Assembly: GCF_037908215.1 (NCBI RefSeq)
Contig: NZ_JBBLZC010000002.1
Location: 186,001 to 250,000, forward strand
Direction of reading: 5' to 3'
Origin: Benzoatithermus flavus
Lineage (GTDB): Bacteria; Pseudomonadota; Alphaproteobacteria; Geminicoccales; Geminicoccaceae
DNA: 64,000 nucleotides
A model generated the notes under the pieces. That model did not search any database and was not told the DNA's origin. It saw only the letters and a list, made by a program, of their open reading frames with translations. The translations under genes and the position numbers were made by a program. Position 1 is the first letter of the stretch. Each line of letters starts with the position of its first letter. Positions 8,574 to 17,811 of the stretch are shown here, one piece after another.

Positions 8574-8852
8574 TTACTCGGCCGCCTGGGCGGTCGTCGC
8601 AGCCACCGGGGTCACGGAGACATAAGTGCGGCCGCTGCGCTCGCTGAACCGCACCTTGCCCGCGACGAGGGCATAGATCGTGTAGTCGCGGCCGAGACCG
8701 ACGTTCTTGCCGGGCTTCCACTTCGTGCCGCACTGGCGGACGATGATGTTGCCCGGGACCACGGCCTCGCCGCCGAACTTCTTCACGCCGAGGCGCTTGC
8801 CGGCGGAGTCGCGGCCATTGCGGGAGCTGCCGCCTGCTTTCTTGTGTGCCAT
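8574..8852 (-). CDS. rpmA: Ribosomal protein bL27
   Basis: bL27 of the 50S subunit reaches towards the peptidyl-transferase centre with its N-terminus. It begins MAHKKAGGSSRNGRDS, the standard bL27 start, so the N-terminus needs no processing of the kind known in Firmicutes. It continues GVKKFGGEAVVPGNIIVRQ and GRDYTIYALVAGKV. It is 92 residues long with a slightly extended Ala/Thr tail. It lies 31 bases after rplU. Confidence 0.98.
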   Translation of the reverse strand: MAHKKAGGSSRNGRDSAGKRLGVKKFGGEAVVPGNIIVRQCGTKWKPGKNVGLGRDYTIYALVAGKVRFSERSGRTYVSVTPVAATTAQAAE

Positions 8853-8883
8853 GGGCTATCTCCGAGGATGCTCTGATGCGGCC

Positions 8884-9195
8884 TCAGGCCACCGCGATGT
8901 CGGCGATGCGCACGACCGTCAGCAGCTGGCGGTGGCCGTTGCGGCGCCGGTAGTTCTTGCGACGGCGCTTCTTGAAGATGATGACCTTCTCGCCCTTGGC
9001 CTGCTCGAGCACGGTGCCCTTCACGACGGCACCGGTGACAGTGGGCGTGCCCACGACCGGGTTCTCGCCGCCGATCATCAGGACCTCGGGGAAGGTGATC
9101 TCGGCGCCGACCTCGCCGTCGAGGCGCTCGATCTTGATCACATCGTTCTTGGCGACGCGGTACTGCTTGCCGCCGGTCTTGATCACTGCGTACAT
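8884..9195 (-). CDS. rplU: Ribosomal protein bL21
   Basis: This is bL21 of the 50S subunit, 103 residues. It starts MYAVIKTGGKQYRVAK and carries the typical KVIIFKKRRRKNYRRRNGHRQ block. It is the first gene of the minus-strand operon rplU-rpmA-obgE-proB and lies 75 bases below a strong promoter. The leader between promoter and start could hold the autoregulatory site often proposed for this operon, but I could not define a structure. Confidence 0.98.
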   Translation of the reverse strand: MYAVIKTGGKQYRVAKNDVIKIERLDGEVGAEITFPEVLMIGGENPVVGTPTVTGAVVKGTVLEQAKGEKVIIFKKRRRKNYRRRNGHRQLLTVVRIADIAVA

Positions 9196-9270
9196 GGGCT
9201 TCCCGAGGCAGGCTTGGGAAAAGGACGAGAAAGACGGCTCGCCAGGGGCGGCCGCCGGACGTGAGCGCGG

Positions 9271-9298
9271 ACTATAGCGGCCGGCGGCCCGATGTCAA
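9271..9298 (-). promoter_or_regulatory. Promoter of the rplU-rpmA-obgE-proB operon
   Basis: On the minus strand a consensus -35 TTGACA (9293-9298) and a -10 TATAGT (9271-9276) are separated by 16 bases. They lie about 76 bases before the rplU start. It is the best sigma-70-type promoter match I found in the window, as expected for a ribosomal-protein operon. Confidence 0.8.
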
Positions 9299-9419
9299 CG
9301 TTCCGCCCTTCCGGATCCGTCTGGTCCGACGCCCGGCCTGCCGCGCACGAGGAAGCCACGGCGCATCGCCCCGGTCGAATGGGCAAGAAGGGCCGGGGCC
9401 CGAGGCCGGCTCGGGTGGA

Positions 9420-10127
9420 TCATTTCAGCCGGCTCACCGACCAGCGGAAACCGAGCTGCCAGGCGATCTCGCCCCTTACCTCGGCCTCGGCCAGGAGCCG
9501 CTCCCATTCGGCGCGGCGGAAGCCGCGGGCGACCGAGATCATGCCGTCGCTGCGCACGATCGGGTGCCAGCGCGCCACGGTCGCGAGGAGACCGAAGCCC
9601 CGGTAGGCGAAGGCGGCGCGGTGCAGGTCGACGATGAGCCAGCCTTTCGTGGCGTGGCGCTCCAGCCAGCGCAGGAAGCGGACGATATCGGCATCGGCCA
9701 GGTGATGGGTGAACTGCGAGGTGACGATGAAGTCGGGGGCGGGGTCGGGCATGTGGTCGAACACGTCGCCCGTCCGCCACCTTATATCCCAGCCGGCCGG
9801 AGTCCGGGCCGCGGCGGCGGCGGCGCTGCGCGGGTTCAGGTCGATACCCTCCAGCCGGACCGTCCGGCCCCGGCGGGCCGCCCAGCGATGGATGGCGCGC
9901 AGGAGATCGCCCCCGCCGCAGGCGACGTCGAGGATCGAGACGGCCCGGTCGGCCGGCAGGCCGCGGGTGGCGCGCTCCAGCCAGCGCAGGGTGGGGCGAT
10001 GGGTGAGGGTGACCCGGTTCACGGCGGCGAGGTCGTGCAGACAGCGCTCGTACTCCGCCCGCGGCAGGGCCGGGTCGTCCATGATCTCCTGCAGCTCGCT
10101 GCGCCGAGACAGGTCCACCGCCGTCAC
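9420..10127 (-). CDS. SAM-dependent methyltransferase, class I
   Basis: This is a class I Rossmann methyltransferase of unknown substrate. Motif I is ILDVACGGGDLL, the acidic residue after strand 2 is in LEGIDLNPRS, and the post-motif strand reads DFIVTSQFTHHL. The GTG start shares bases with the stop of the TerB-like gene (GTGA), so translation is probably coupled; this gives 235 residues. An ATG 17 codons further in is the alternative. Similar proteins are annotated as ubiquinone/polyketide-type methyltransferases, but nothing here supports that. Confidence 0.8.
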   Translation of the reverse strand: MTAVDLSRRSELQEIMDDPALPRAEYERCLHDLAAVNRVTLTHRPTLRWLERATRGLPADRAVSILDVACGGGDLLRAIHRWAARRGRTVRLEGIDLNPRSAAAAAARTPAGWDIRWRTGDVFDHMPDPAPDFIVTSQFTHHLADADIVRFLRWLERHATKGWLIVDLHRAAFAYRGFGLLATVARWHPIVRSDGMISVARGFRRAEWERLLAEAEVRGEIAWQLGFRWSVSRLK

Positions 10128-10612
10128 CCGGACGTCGTGGGTGTCCGCTCCGGCTCGAGCCCCAGCCGCGCCAGCACGCGCAGGCGGGCCTCGCCGCTGT
10201 CGCGGTCGCTGACGTAGAGGAGGCCGGCCACGCGGCGCAGGAGCGAGGCCTCGTAGTCGTGCAGATACCCGTCGGCGTAGACGACTTCCCAGAGCATCTC
10301 GAGCACCCCGATCCGTCCCTCGTAGTCGAGCGCCTCCTTGATGGCGTGCGTGAAGCCCTGCCAGGCGACGCTCTCGGTGGCACGCCGCTCCGCCTGCTCG
10401 AGGAGCTTCCGCGCGAGCTCCGCCGGCAGGCCCATGCGCCGCTCGAGCAGCGTCTCGATCCTCTGCCGCTCGTCCGCGCCGAACGTGCCGTCGAGCCGCG
10501 CCGCCTCGACCATGAGCGCCGCCGCTGACACCTGCGCATCGTCGAAACGGGGCAAACCTTCGTCCGCCCACGCGCTCTCGTCGCCCATGAGAATGGCAAG
10601 GAATCGTCGCAT
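10124..10612 (-). CDS. TerB-like tellurite-resistance-family protein
   Basis: This 162-residue all-helical protein resembles the TerB/DUF533 family. Features are the helix block AAALMVEAARLDGTFGADERQRIETLL, LWEVVYADGYLHDYEASLLRRVAGLLYVSD, and conserved acidic residues that in TerB bind metal. The role of solitary TerB proteins is unknown. The gene overlaps the next methyltransferase gene by four bases, and the two form a small operon. Confidence 0.8.
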   Translation of the reverse strand: MRRFLAILMGDESAWADEGLPRFDDAQVSAAALMVEAARLDGTFGADERQRIETLLERRMGLPAELARKLLEQAERRATESVAWQGFTHAIKEALDYEGRIGVLEMLWEVVYADGYLHDYEASLLRRVAGLLYVSDRDSGEARLRVLARLGLEPERTPTTSG

Positions 10613-11011
10613 GATCGCGTCCTTCGGAGCCGCCCCGGCCGGCTGCCCGGGTCGACGCCGGCGGCAGCGGGGACGTTCGGGCCAGTGCCCTCCTAGATGG
10701 GGCGCCGCCTCGCCGAGGGAAATGGCGGGTGCCCGAGCGGGTTCCCCGGGCGAGCGCCGGCCGGGATCGGCACGGCGGGCGGGCCGCGGGGCGGAAGATC
10801 GGTCGTGAGATCGGCACACAACGTGCTCGCTGTTGCCTTCCTCCAGTCGAAGGCTGCCCTGCCCGTCGGGAGCCGCGCTTGACACCGGACCGGCCGGGCC
10901 CAGAATGGCCGCAGAATCAGAAGCGAGCGACGGCCAGGAGCCGCCGCCACGACGACGAAGACCAAAGGCCTGCACCTCCCGTGCCGAGGTGCTGCCGAGG
11001 AGAGGGAAGGC
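10613..11011. other. Divergent spacer between TerB-like gene and ABC operon
   Basis: This 399-base gap holds the ABC-operon promoter (10879-10906) and a leader of about 100 bases. In the leader GCACCTC (10972-10978) pairs perfectly with GAGGTGC (10986-10992) around a 7-base loop, just before the GAGGAGAGGGAAGG ribosome-binding region. The part nearer the TerB-like gene shows nothing I can name. Confidence 0.5.
10879..10906 (+). promoter_or_regulatory. Probable promoter of the polyamine-type ABC operon
   Basis: A consensus TTGACA (10879-10884) is followed after 16 bases by CAGAAT (10901-10906), four of six bases of a -10 box. It is about 105 bases before the start of the binding-protein gene. 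Confidence 0.5.
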
Positions 11012-12331
11012 ATGACCGAGAAGACCAGCCCGCCCCCCGAAGGGGAGGCCGTGAAGCCCGGCATCGACCGGCGCACCGTGCTGAAGGGTGCGGCCGCCGT
11101 GGCAGGTGCGGCCGTCGGCTCCGGGACGATCACCGGCTTCCCGACGATCTGGGCGCAGAACCTCAAGAACGTGACGCTCGTCCATGTCGGCTCGTCCTAC
11201 TCGGCGATCATCGACATCGCCCGGCAGGCGAGCCAGGATCTCGGCTTCAAGATCGAGATGCAGAGCGTCAACGGCGACGCGCTGGTCAACCGCGTGGTCA
11301 CCCAGCCCGAGACGGTCGACATCGCCGACCTCGAGTACTGGGCGGTGCAGAAGGTGTTCCCGCGTGGCGGGATGCAGGGCATCGAGATCAAGAAGATCAA
11401 GCTCTGGGATCAGATCGTCCCGATCTTCACCCAAGGCAAGTATCCGGACGGCAGGGAGGTCAGCCGGCAGGGGACGCTGCCCTACGAGATCCAGTACGTG
11501 CAGGGTGCGGACGCCAAGACCTTCGCGAAGAGCCCGACGGCCTACGCCTCGCTTCTGCCGCAGATCTACAACGCCGACACGCTGGGCATCCGTCCCGACC
11601 TGATCGGTCGGCCGATCGAGCACTGGAGCGAGCTTTTGAACCCCGAGTTCAAGGGCAAGGTGGCTCTCGTCGACATTCCCTCGATCGGCATCATGGACGT
11701 GGCCATGGCGCTCGAGAGCCGGGGCGATCTCAAGTACGGCGACAAGGGCAACATGACGAGGGAGGAGATCGACAAGACCGTCAAGGTCCTGATCGATCTC
11801 AAGAAGCAGGGCCATTTCCGCGCGTTCTGGAACTCGTTCGACCAGTCGGTGAACCTGATGGCCTCGGGCGAGGTCGTGCTGCAGTCGATGTGGTCGCCGG
11901 CGGTGACGGCCGTGCGCACGCGCGGCATCCCGTGCGCCTACGTGCCGCTCAAGGAGGGCTATCGCGCCTGGGCCGCAGGCCTCGGGCTCATGAGACACCT
12001 CTCGGGCATCAAGCTGGATGCGGCCTACGAGTACCTCAACTGGTATCTGTCGGGCTGGCAGGGCGGCTTCATCGCCAAGCAGGGCTACTACTCCTCCGTG
12101 CCCGAGACCGCGAGGAAGTTCCTCACCGAGGACGAATGGGGCTACTGGTACGAGGGCAAGCCGGCCCAGAACGACATCAAGGACCCCTACGGCAACGTCA
12201 TGGAGAAGGCTGGCAGCGTTCGGGACGGCGGCGCCTTCTGGCAGCGCATGGGCAACATCGCCTGCTGGAACACCGTGATGGACGAGAACGTCTACATGGT
12301 CCGCAAGTGGAACGAGTTCGTCTCGGCCTGA
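11012..12331 (+). CDS. ABC transporter periplasmic binding protein, spermidine/putrescine (PotD-like) type
   Basis: The 439-residue extracellular solute-binding protein feeds the permeases encoded just downstream. A twin-arginine motif (DRRTVLKG, near residue 26) and an alanine-rich segment predict Tat export. The body has PotD-family features (EHWSELLNPEFKGKVALVDIP, QSVNLMASGEVVLQSMWSPAV, LNWYLSGWQGGFIAKQGYYSS). The substrate is probably a polyamine or another small cation; family membership does not fix it. The ribosome-binding region GAGGAGAGGGAAGG is strong. A stable hairpin after the stop may raise its expression over the permeases. Confidence 0.85.
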   Translation: MTEKTSPPPEGEAVKPGIDRRTVLKGAAAVAGAAVGSGTITGFPTIWAQNLKNVTLVHVGSSYSAIIDIARQASQDLGFKIEMQSVNGDALVNRVVTQPETVDIADLEYWAVQKVFPRGGMQGIEIKKIKLWDQIVPIFTQGKYPDGREVSRQGTLPYEIQYVQGADAKTFAKSPTAYASLLPQIYNADTLGIRPDLIGRPIEHWSELLNPEFKGKVALVDIPSIGIMDVAMALESRGDLKYGDKGNMTREEIDKTVKVLIDLKKQGHFRAFWNSFDQSVNLMASGEVVLQSMWSPAVTAVRTRGIPCAYVPLKEGYRAWAAGLGLMRHLSGIKLDAAYEYLNWYLSGWQGGFIAKQGYYSSVPETARKFLTEDEWGYWYEGKPAQNDIKDPYGNVMEKAGSVRDGGAFWQRMGNIACWNTVMDENVYMVRKWNEFVSA

Positions 12332-12361
12332 CCTCCTACTAGAGCCCGACGATGCCCACGC

Positions 12362-12401
12362 GCCGGGGCACGGGCGCCCGTGAAGGGTCCCGTGCCCCGG
12401 C
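12362..12401 (+). promoter_or_regulatory. Intercistronic hairpin between binding-protein and permease genes
   Basis: GCCGGGGCACGGG (12362-12374) pairs perfectly with CCCGTGCCCCGGC (12389-12401), a 13-base stem around a 14-base loop with no T-tract. Such hairpins between binding-protein and permease genes are known to protect the upstream mRNA and lower downstream expression. Its presence argues that the permease starts at 12436 and not at the earlier in-frame start at 12352, whose extra residues would be encoded by the stem. Confidence 0.7.
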
Positions 12402-12435
12402 CGCTTCTGAGGCCCCGGCAACGCGAAGCGAGACC

Positions 12436-13287
12436 ATGCGACGGCTGGCACCCTACCTGCAGGTGGCTCCCCTCACGCTCCTGCTGCTCTTCTTCCTCGT
12501 CATACCCGTGGCCGCGATCCTGGTCGTGAGCTTCTGGAGCTACGACGAGTTCGACATCTATCCCGACTTCATCCTCGACAATTATGCCTGGATCTTTACC
12601 TCACCGGTGACGTACTCGATCTATCTCAAGACCATCTATTACGCCGTCGTGACCTGGGCGATCACGCTCGTCCTGGGCTTCACCATCTCCTACTATCTCG
12701 TCTTCCACGTCAAGAATCTGCTCTGGCAGATCGGTCTCTTCCTCCTCTGCACCGTGCCGTTCTGGACCAGCAACGTGATTCGCATGATCTCCTGGATTCC
12801 GTTCCTGGGGCGTGAAGGGCTGTTCAATCAGGCATTGATGAATGCCGGGATCACGAGCGAGCCGCTCGAGTTCCTGCTGTTCTCGGACTTCGCCGTGATC
12901 CTGGCCTACGTGCATCTGTTCACGCTCTTCATGATCGTGCCGATCTTCAACGCCATGGCGAGGATCGACCCGGCCTTGATCGAGGCTGCGATCGACGGCG
13001 GGGCAAAGCCCTGGCAGGTGATCTGGGAGGTGGTGCTGCCGCTCTCGAAGACCGGCATCGCACTGGGCTCGATCTTCGTCATCGCGCTCGTCATGGGCGA
13101 CTTCTTCGTCGTCCGCACCATGAGCGGTGGGCAGAGCGGCTCCGTGGTCTCGGCGATGATGAACGAGATCGCCCTCCTGCAGTACCCGACCGCGGCCGCA
13201 GGCGCGGTGGTGCTGCTCGTCATCGTGACCTTGATGGTGGCGGCGATCCTCCGGGTCGTCGACGTCAGGAAAGAGCTCGCCGGCTGA
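12436..13287 (+). CDS. ABC transporter permease, PotB-like
   Basis: This is an inner-membrane permease of the spermidine/putrescine-type importer. The start MRRLAPYLQVAP gives 283 residues, the family norm, with six hydrophobic segments. The cytoplasmic coupling loop reads EAAIDGGAKPWQVIWEVVLPLSKTGI, the EAA motif that contacts the ATPase. It lies 17 bases before the second permease. An earlier start at 12352 would add 28 residues encoded by the intercistronic hairpin and is rejected. Confidence 0.88.
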   Translation: MRRLAPYLQVAPLTLLLLFFLVIPVAAILVVSFWSYDEFDIYPDFILDNYAWIFTSPVTYSIYLKTIYYAVVTWAITLVLGFTISYYLVFHVKNLLWQIGLFLLCTVPFWTSNVIRMISWIPFLGREGLFNQALMNAGITSEPLEFLLFSDFAVILAYVHLFTLFMIVPIFNAMARIDPALIEAAIDGGAKPWQVIWEVVLPLSKTGIALGSIFVIALVMGDFFVVRTMSGGQSGSVVSAMMNEIALLQYPTAAAGAVVLLVIVTLMVAAILRVVDVRKELAG

Positions 13288-13304
13288 GGAAAGGAAAGCC
13301 ACGG

Positions 13305-14144
13305 ATGCGCACCGCCAACGGCCGCCGACCCTTCTCGTTCTACGTGCTCACTGCCGTCTTCGTCCTGTTCGTACTTTTCCTCTACGGACCCATGACGGCG
13401 ATCTACATCCTGTCGTTCCAGGGACCCACGGGCGGGCTCACCTTCCCGATGCGCGGCTTTTCGCTGCACTGGTTCGAGGCGCTCTTCGGCCAGGAGCGGA
13501 CCGGCGATTTCGCGGGCGCCTTCGAGCGCTCGCTGATCCTGGCGCTGCTCGCCACCGTCTTGACGCTCGTCATCTCGCTCTCGGCCGGCCTCGCCTTCAG
13601 GAAGCGCTTCGTGGGTGCGAGCGTCGTCTTCTACATGGCGATCGCGAGCCTCGTGATGCCGGGCGTGTTCGTGGGGCTCGGGATCGCGATCGTGCTCCAG
13701 ATCCTGAAGCTCACCCCGGTCTGGTGGCTGACGGGCCTGGGTGCCCACCTCACCTGGACGCTACCCTTCGGGCTGCTCATCATGTTCGCGATCTTCAACC
13801 GCTTCAACCGCGCTTACGAGGAGGCGGCGCGCGATCTCGGGGCCTCGAGCTGGCGCACGCTCACCGAAGTCACCATACCGATCCTGGCCCCCGGCCTCAT
13901 CGGCGTGGCCCTGTTCGGCTTCACGCTCTCTTACGACGAGTTCCCGCGCTCGGTCCTCACCGTCGGCGCCAAGAACACCCTGCCGCTCGAGGTGTTCGCC
14001 ATGACCAACACCGTGACCACACCCTCGGTGTTCGCGCTCGGCACGCTCACCACGGCGGTCTCGTTCCTCATCATCTCGGCGGCGCTCGCCTCGATCGTCG
14101 TCATCCAGCGGCGGCGCAGCGGCAAGGCCGGCGGCGGCCGCTGA
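13305..14144 (+). CDS. ABC transporter permease, PotC-like
   Basis: This is the second membrane subunit of the same importer, 279 residues, with an N-terminal membrane segment (FYVLTAVFVLFVLFLYGPM) and a large periplasmic loop before the remaining helices. The EAA loop reads EEAARDLGASSWRTLTEVTIPILAPGL. FTLSYDEFPRSV matches the PotC-type block before the last helices. The ATPase gene starts 35 bases downstream. Confidence 0.88.
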   Translation: MRTANGRRPFSFYVLTAVFVLFVLFLYGPMTAIYILSFQGPTGGLTFPMRGFSLHWFEALFGQERTGDFAGAFERSLILALLATVLTLVISLSAGLAFRKRFVGASVVFYMAIASLVMPGVFVGLGIAIVLQILKLTPVWWLTGLGAHLTWTLPFGLLIMFAIFNRFNRAYEEAARDLGASSWRTLTEVTIPILAPGLIGVALFGFTLSYDEFPRSVLTVGAKNTLPLEVFAMTNTVTTPSVFALGTLTTAVSFLIISAALASIVVIQRRRSGKAGGGR

Positions 14145-14179
14145 CGCCAGACGTCACGACAAGCAATCGAGAACAATCC

Positions 14180-15340
<1,161 letters not shown>

Positions 15341-15605
15341 GCAGCGGCGCCTGCGGGCGGCTCGACGGCTGATGGCGCCGCGGCAGGGCATGCCCGCTCG
15401 TCGCCGATCGCAGCGAGGCGCAGCCTCCAGGCCGACCAGGCCCATTCTCGCGGCCTGCGAGACGGATGCGGGCGCTGCTCCACGGCCTCGCCTCGGCGTC
15501 GACGAGGCGAGCGACGCTCGAGGGATGGCGCTTTTATGGCGGATCCGCAGCCGGAAGCGCCGCCGCGTGCCTTGTGGGCGGGGTAGGGCAGCCGCGCGGG
15601 CCGCC

Positions 15606-16061
15606 TCAGCCTTCGTCCCCGATCCTGGTCACCATGCCGGAGAGTTTGCCGCCGCGCTCGAGCTCGAGCTCGCCGTAGCGCACGTTGCCCGACACGCGGC
15701 CGGTGGCGCGGATCAGGAGCCGGTTGCGCACGGTGAGGTCGCCCTCGTAGACCCCACCGATCTCGGCCTCCTCGACCTCGGCCGAGCCGTTGGTGAACCG
15801 GCCGCTCTCTGCGATCTCGATCGCCCGGGTGCGGTTGAGCTTCACCTGGACGCTACCCTCGACCACGAGCCGGTCGCAGGCCGCGATCTCGCCCGAGAGG
15901 CTGATATCGGCGCCGACGATCAGGAGCTTCGGCGTGGCCGGCGCCTCGGGCTGCTGCGGTGCCACGGGCGCCTCCGCCGCGGGGGCCGTCGCCTGTGCCG
16001 GCTGCTGGGTCTGGTGGACGGTCGGGGCCGGCGCGCTTTCCTCGCGGTGTGAGAACATCAT
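15606..16061 (-). CDS. Bactofilin-family polymer-forming protein
   Basis: Bactofilins polymerise without nucleotide into membrane-associated filaments that organise cell shape or stalks. A Pro/Ala-rich disordered N-terminus (residues 1-42) precedes a beta-helical core: LLIVGADISLSGEIAACDRLVVEG, then repeated short strands such as RFTNGSAEVEEAEIGGVYEGDL and RLLIRATGRVSGNVRYGEL. The 151-residue length is usual. No M23 peptidase partner gene is adjacent. The 265 bases between it and the ABC operon show no gene. Confidence 0.9.
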   Translation of the reverse strand: MMFSHREESAPAPTVHQTQQPAQATAPAAEAPVAPQQPEAPATPKLLIVGADISLSGEIAACDRLVVEGSVQVKLNRTRAIEIAESGRFTNGSAEVEEAEIGGVYEGDLTVRNRLLIRATGRVSGNVRYGELELERGGKLSGMVTRIGDEG

Positions 16062-16178
16062 CCCTCCTTCTCGGGCTCGTGACGGGCATGCCGGGGCGGC
16101 GCAAGCTGGAGGGGCTCGCGGTCATCGTCAAGGCGGAAACCAACCGTGGCGTGATAAGCCGCAGATCCGATGCCGCCT

Positions 16179-17657
16179 TCAGCCATTCAGCGCCGCGACG
16201 GTGGCGAGCGTGCCCTTCTCGGCGATCATCGCGCGATAGCGCACGAAGTCCGCGACGAAGGCGGGCGAGCGCTCTAGGCGAAGGCCCGAGAGCGTGTGGA
16301 TGCGCAAAGGTGCCGTCGGGTCGGGGGCGTGCACGAGCCGGCGGTCGTCCTCGGTGAGATGCGGCTCCAGAGGCTCGAACGGTACGCCCCGGTCGTCGAC
16401 GCCGGCGAGATAGCGCGCGAAGGCGGCGAGCAGGAACGCGAGGCGGCGATGGTCGCGGCCCTGCGTCAGGCAGGCCTCGATGGTGTCGCCGAGGAAGACG
16501 GGGATCTTCGAGCAGCTGTCGGAGGTGAGGCGCGCGAGCTGGTCGTTGATGGCGGGGTTCGCGAAACGCTCGAGCACAATGTCGCGGTAACGCTCGAGCG
16601 GCATGCCGGGCGGAGCCTTCAGGAGCGGGATGGTGTCGCGATCCAAAAACGCCCGCAGATGAGCGAGGATGCGCGGGTCCGCCATGGCTTCGTGAACGAA
16701 GCGGTAGCCGCCGAGCTGGCCGGGGTAGGAGAGCATGATGTGCGTGGCGTTGAGCATCCGGAGCTTGATCTGCTCGTAGGCGCTCACGTCGTCGGTGAAC
16801 TGGACGCCCACGGCCTCGAGCTGCGGCCGGCCGTTGCAGAAGCGGTCCTCGAGCACCCACTGGATGAAGTCCTCGGCGAAGACCGGCACCTCGTCGTCGA
16901 CGCCGGTGAGCGCATTGAGCCGCCGCATGTCGGCCGGCGGAACCGCGGGCGTGATGCGGTCGACCATGCCGTTGGGGAAGGTGACGTTGGCCTCGATCCA
17001 GGCGGCGAGCGCCGGCTCGCGCGCGTCGGCGAAGGAGAGCACGGCACGGCGGGCCACGTCGCCGTTGTGGCGGAGATTGTCGCAGGACAGCACCGTGAAG
17101 GGCGGAACGCCGGCGGCGCGCCGCTGCGCCAGGGCCTCGACGATCAGGCCGAACGCGGTGCGCGGGCGGCCGGGATGGGCGAGGTCGTGCGCGACGTCGG
17201 GAGCATCGAGACGAAAGGCGCCCGTGCCCTCGTCCATGTTGTAGCCGCCTTCCGTGATCGTGAGCGAGACGATGCGGATTGCGGGATCGCTCAGGCGGGC
17301 GAGCGCCGCCGTCGGATCGGCCGGGGCGAAGACATAGTCCACGATCGAGCCGATGACGGCACTCGTGGGCTCGCCCTTGGGCGGAAAGACGGTCAGCGTG
17401 TAGAGCCCGTCCTGCCTTTTGAAGCTTTCGGCCTTGGCGCGCTCGGTCTCGCTGTCGACGACGCCGATGCCGCAGATGCCCCAGCCTTCGTGTCCGGGCA
17501 GCGCCAGGCAGCGGTCGACATAGACCGCCTGGTGCGCGCGGTGGAAGTTGCCGACGCTCACGTGCGCGATGCCGACCGTGACGCGGCCGCGATCGTAGGC
17601 GGGCCTCGCGATCCGTTCCGGCAGCTCGCCCAGCGTCGTCCGGTTCAGCGCGACCAT
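16179..17657 (-). CDS. Mannitol dehydrogenase-family oxidoreductase
   Basis: This is a polyol-specific long-chain dehydrogenase that oxidises mannitol or a related polyol/hexuronate with NAD(P). The start MVALNRTTLGELP gives 492 residues, typical for mannitol 2-dehydrogenase. The nucleotide-binding region is VGNFHRAHQAVYVDR and GICGIGVVDSE; the C-terminal domain carries SDSCSKIPVFLGDTI with the family's catalytic lysine. No sugar transporter is adjacent, so the exact substrate is open. It diverges from the UPF0182 gene across a 154-base region with a perfect palindrome. Confidence 0.9.
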   Translation of the reverse strand: MVALNRTTLGELPERIARPAYDRGRVTVGIAHVSVGNFHRAHQAVYVDRCLALPGHEGWGICGIGVVDSETERAKAESFKRQDGLYTLTVFPPKGEPTSAVIGSIVDYVFAPADPTAALARLSDPAIRIVSLTITEGGYNMDEGTGAFRLDAPDVAHDLAHPGRPRTAFGLIVEALAQRRAAGVPPFTVLSCDNLRHNGDVARRAVLSFADAREPALAAWIEANVTFPNGMVDRITPAVPPADMRRLNALTGVDDEVPVFAEDFIQWVLEDRFCNGRPQLEAVGVQFTDDVSAYEQIKLRMLNATHIMLSYPGQLGGYRFVHEAMADPRILAHLRAFLDRDTIPLLKAPPGMPLERYRDIVLERFANPAINDQLARLTSDSCSKIPVFLGDTIEACLTQGRDHRRLAFLLAAFARYLAGVDDRGVPFEPLEPHLTEDDRRLVHAPDPTAPLRIHTLSGLRLERSPAFVADFVRYRAMIAEKGTLATVAALNG

Positions 17658-17722
17658 GGCTTCCCTCTTCGTCCGATCGGGTGGTGACGGGCGGGCAATC
17701 TGAAGGCTTTTGCCCGAAGATG

Positions 17723-17745
17723 CCAGCCCGCGCACCGCGGGCTGG
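17723..17745. repeat. Perfect inverted repeat in a divergent promoter region
   Basis: CCAGCCCGCG (17723-17732) and CGCGGGCTGG (17736-17745) are exact complements separated by CAC. The site lies between the divergent starts of the mannitol-dehydrogenase-like and UPF0182 genes, so it may be an operator or an RNA hairpin in a leader. Confidence 0.55.
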
Positions 17746-17811
17746 ACTTGTCCTCCGCCAGGGTCGAGCATGGTATCGGCCGGCGACCGGCCGGCCCGGA
17801 GGTCTCCCAGG

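Noticed and set aside
5936..8647. 903-codon plus-strand frame across kynA, proB and obgE
   Set aside because: It is antisense to three well-supported genes and has no recognisable motif.
12352..12435. Upstream start adding 28 residues to the first permease
   Set aside because: The extra codons coincide with a perfect 13-base intercistronic hairpin and give a disordered lead absent from the family.
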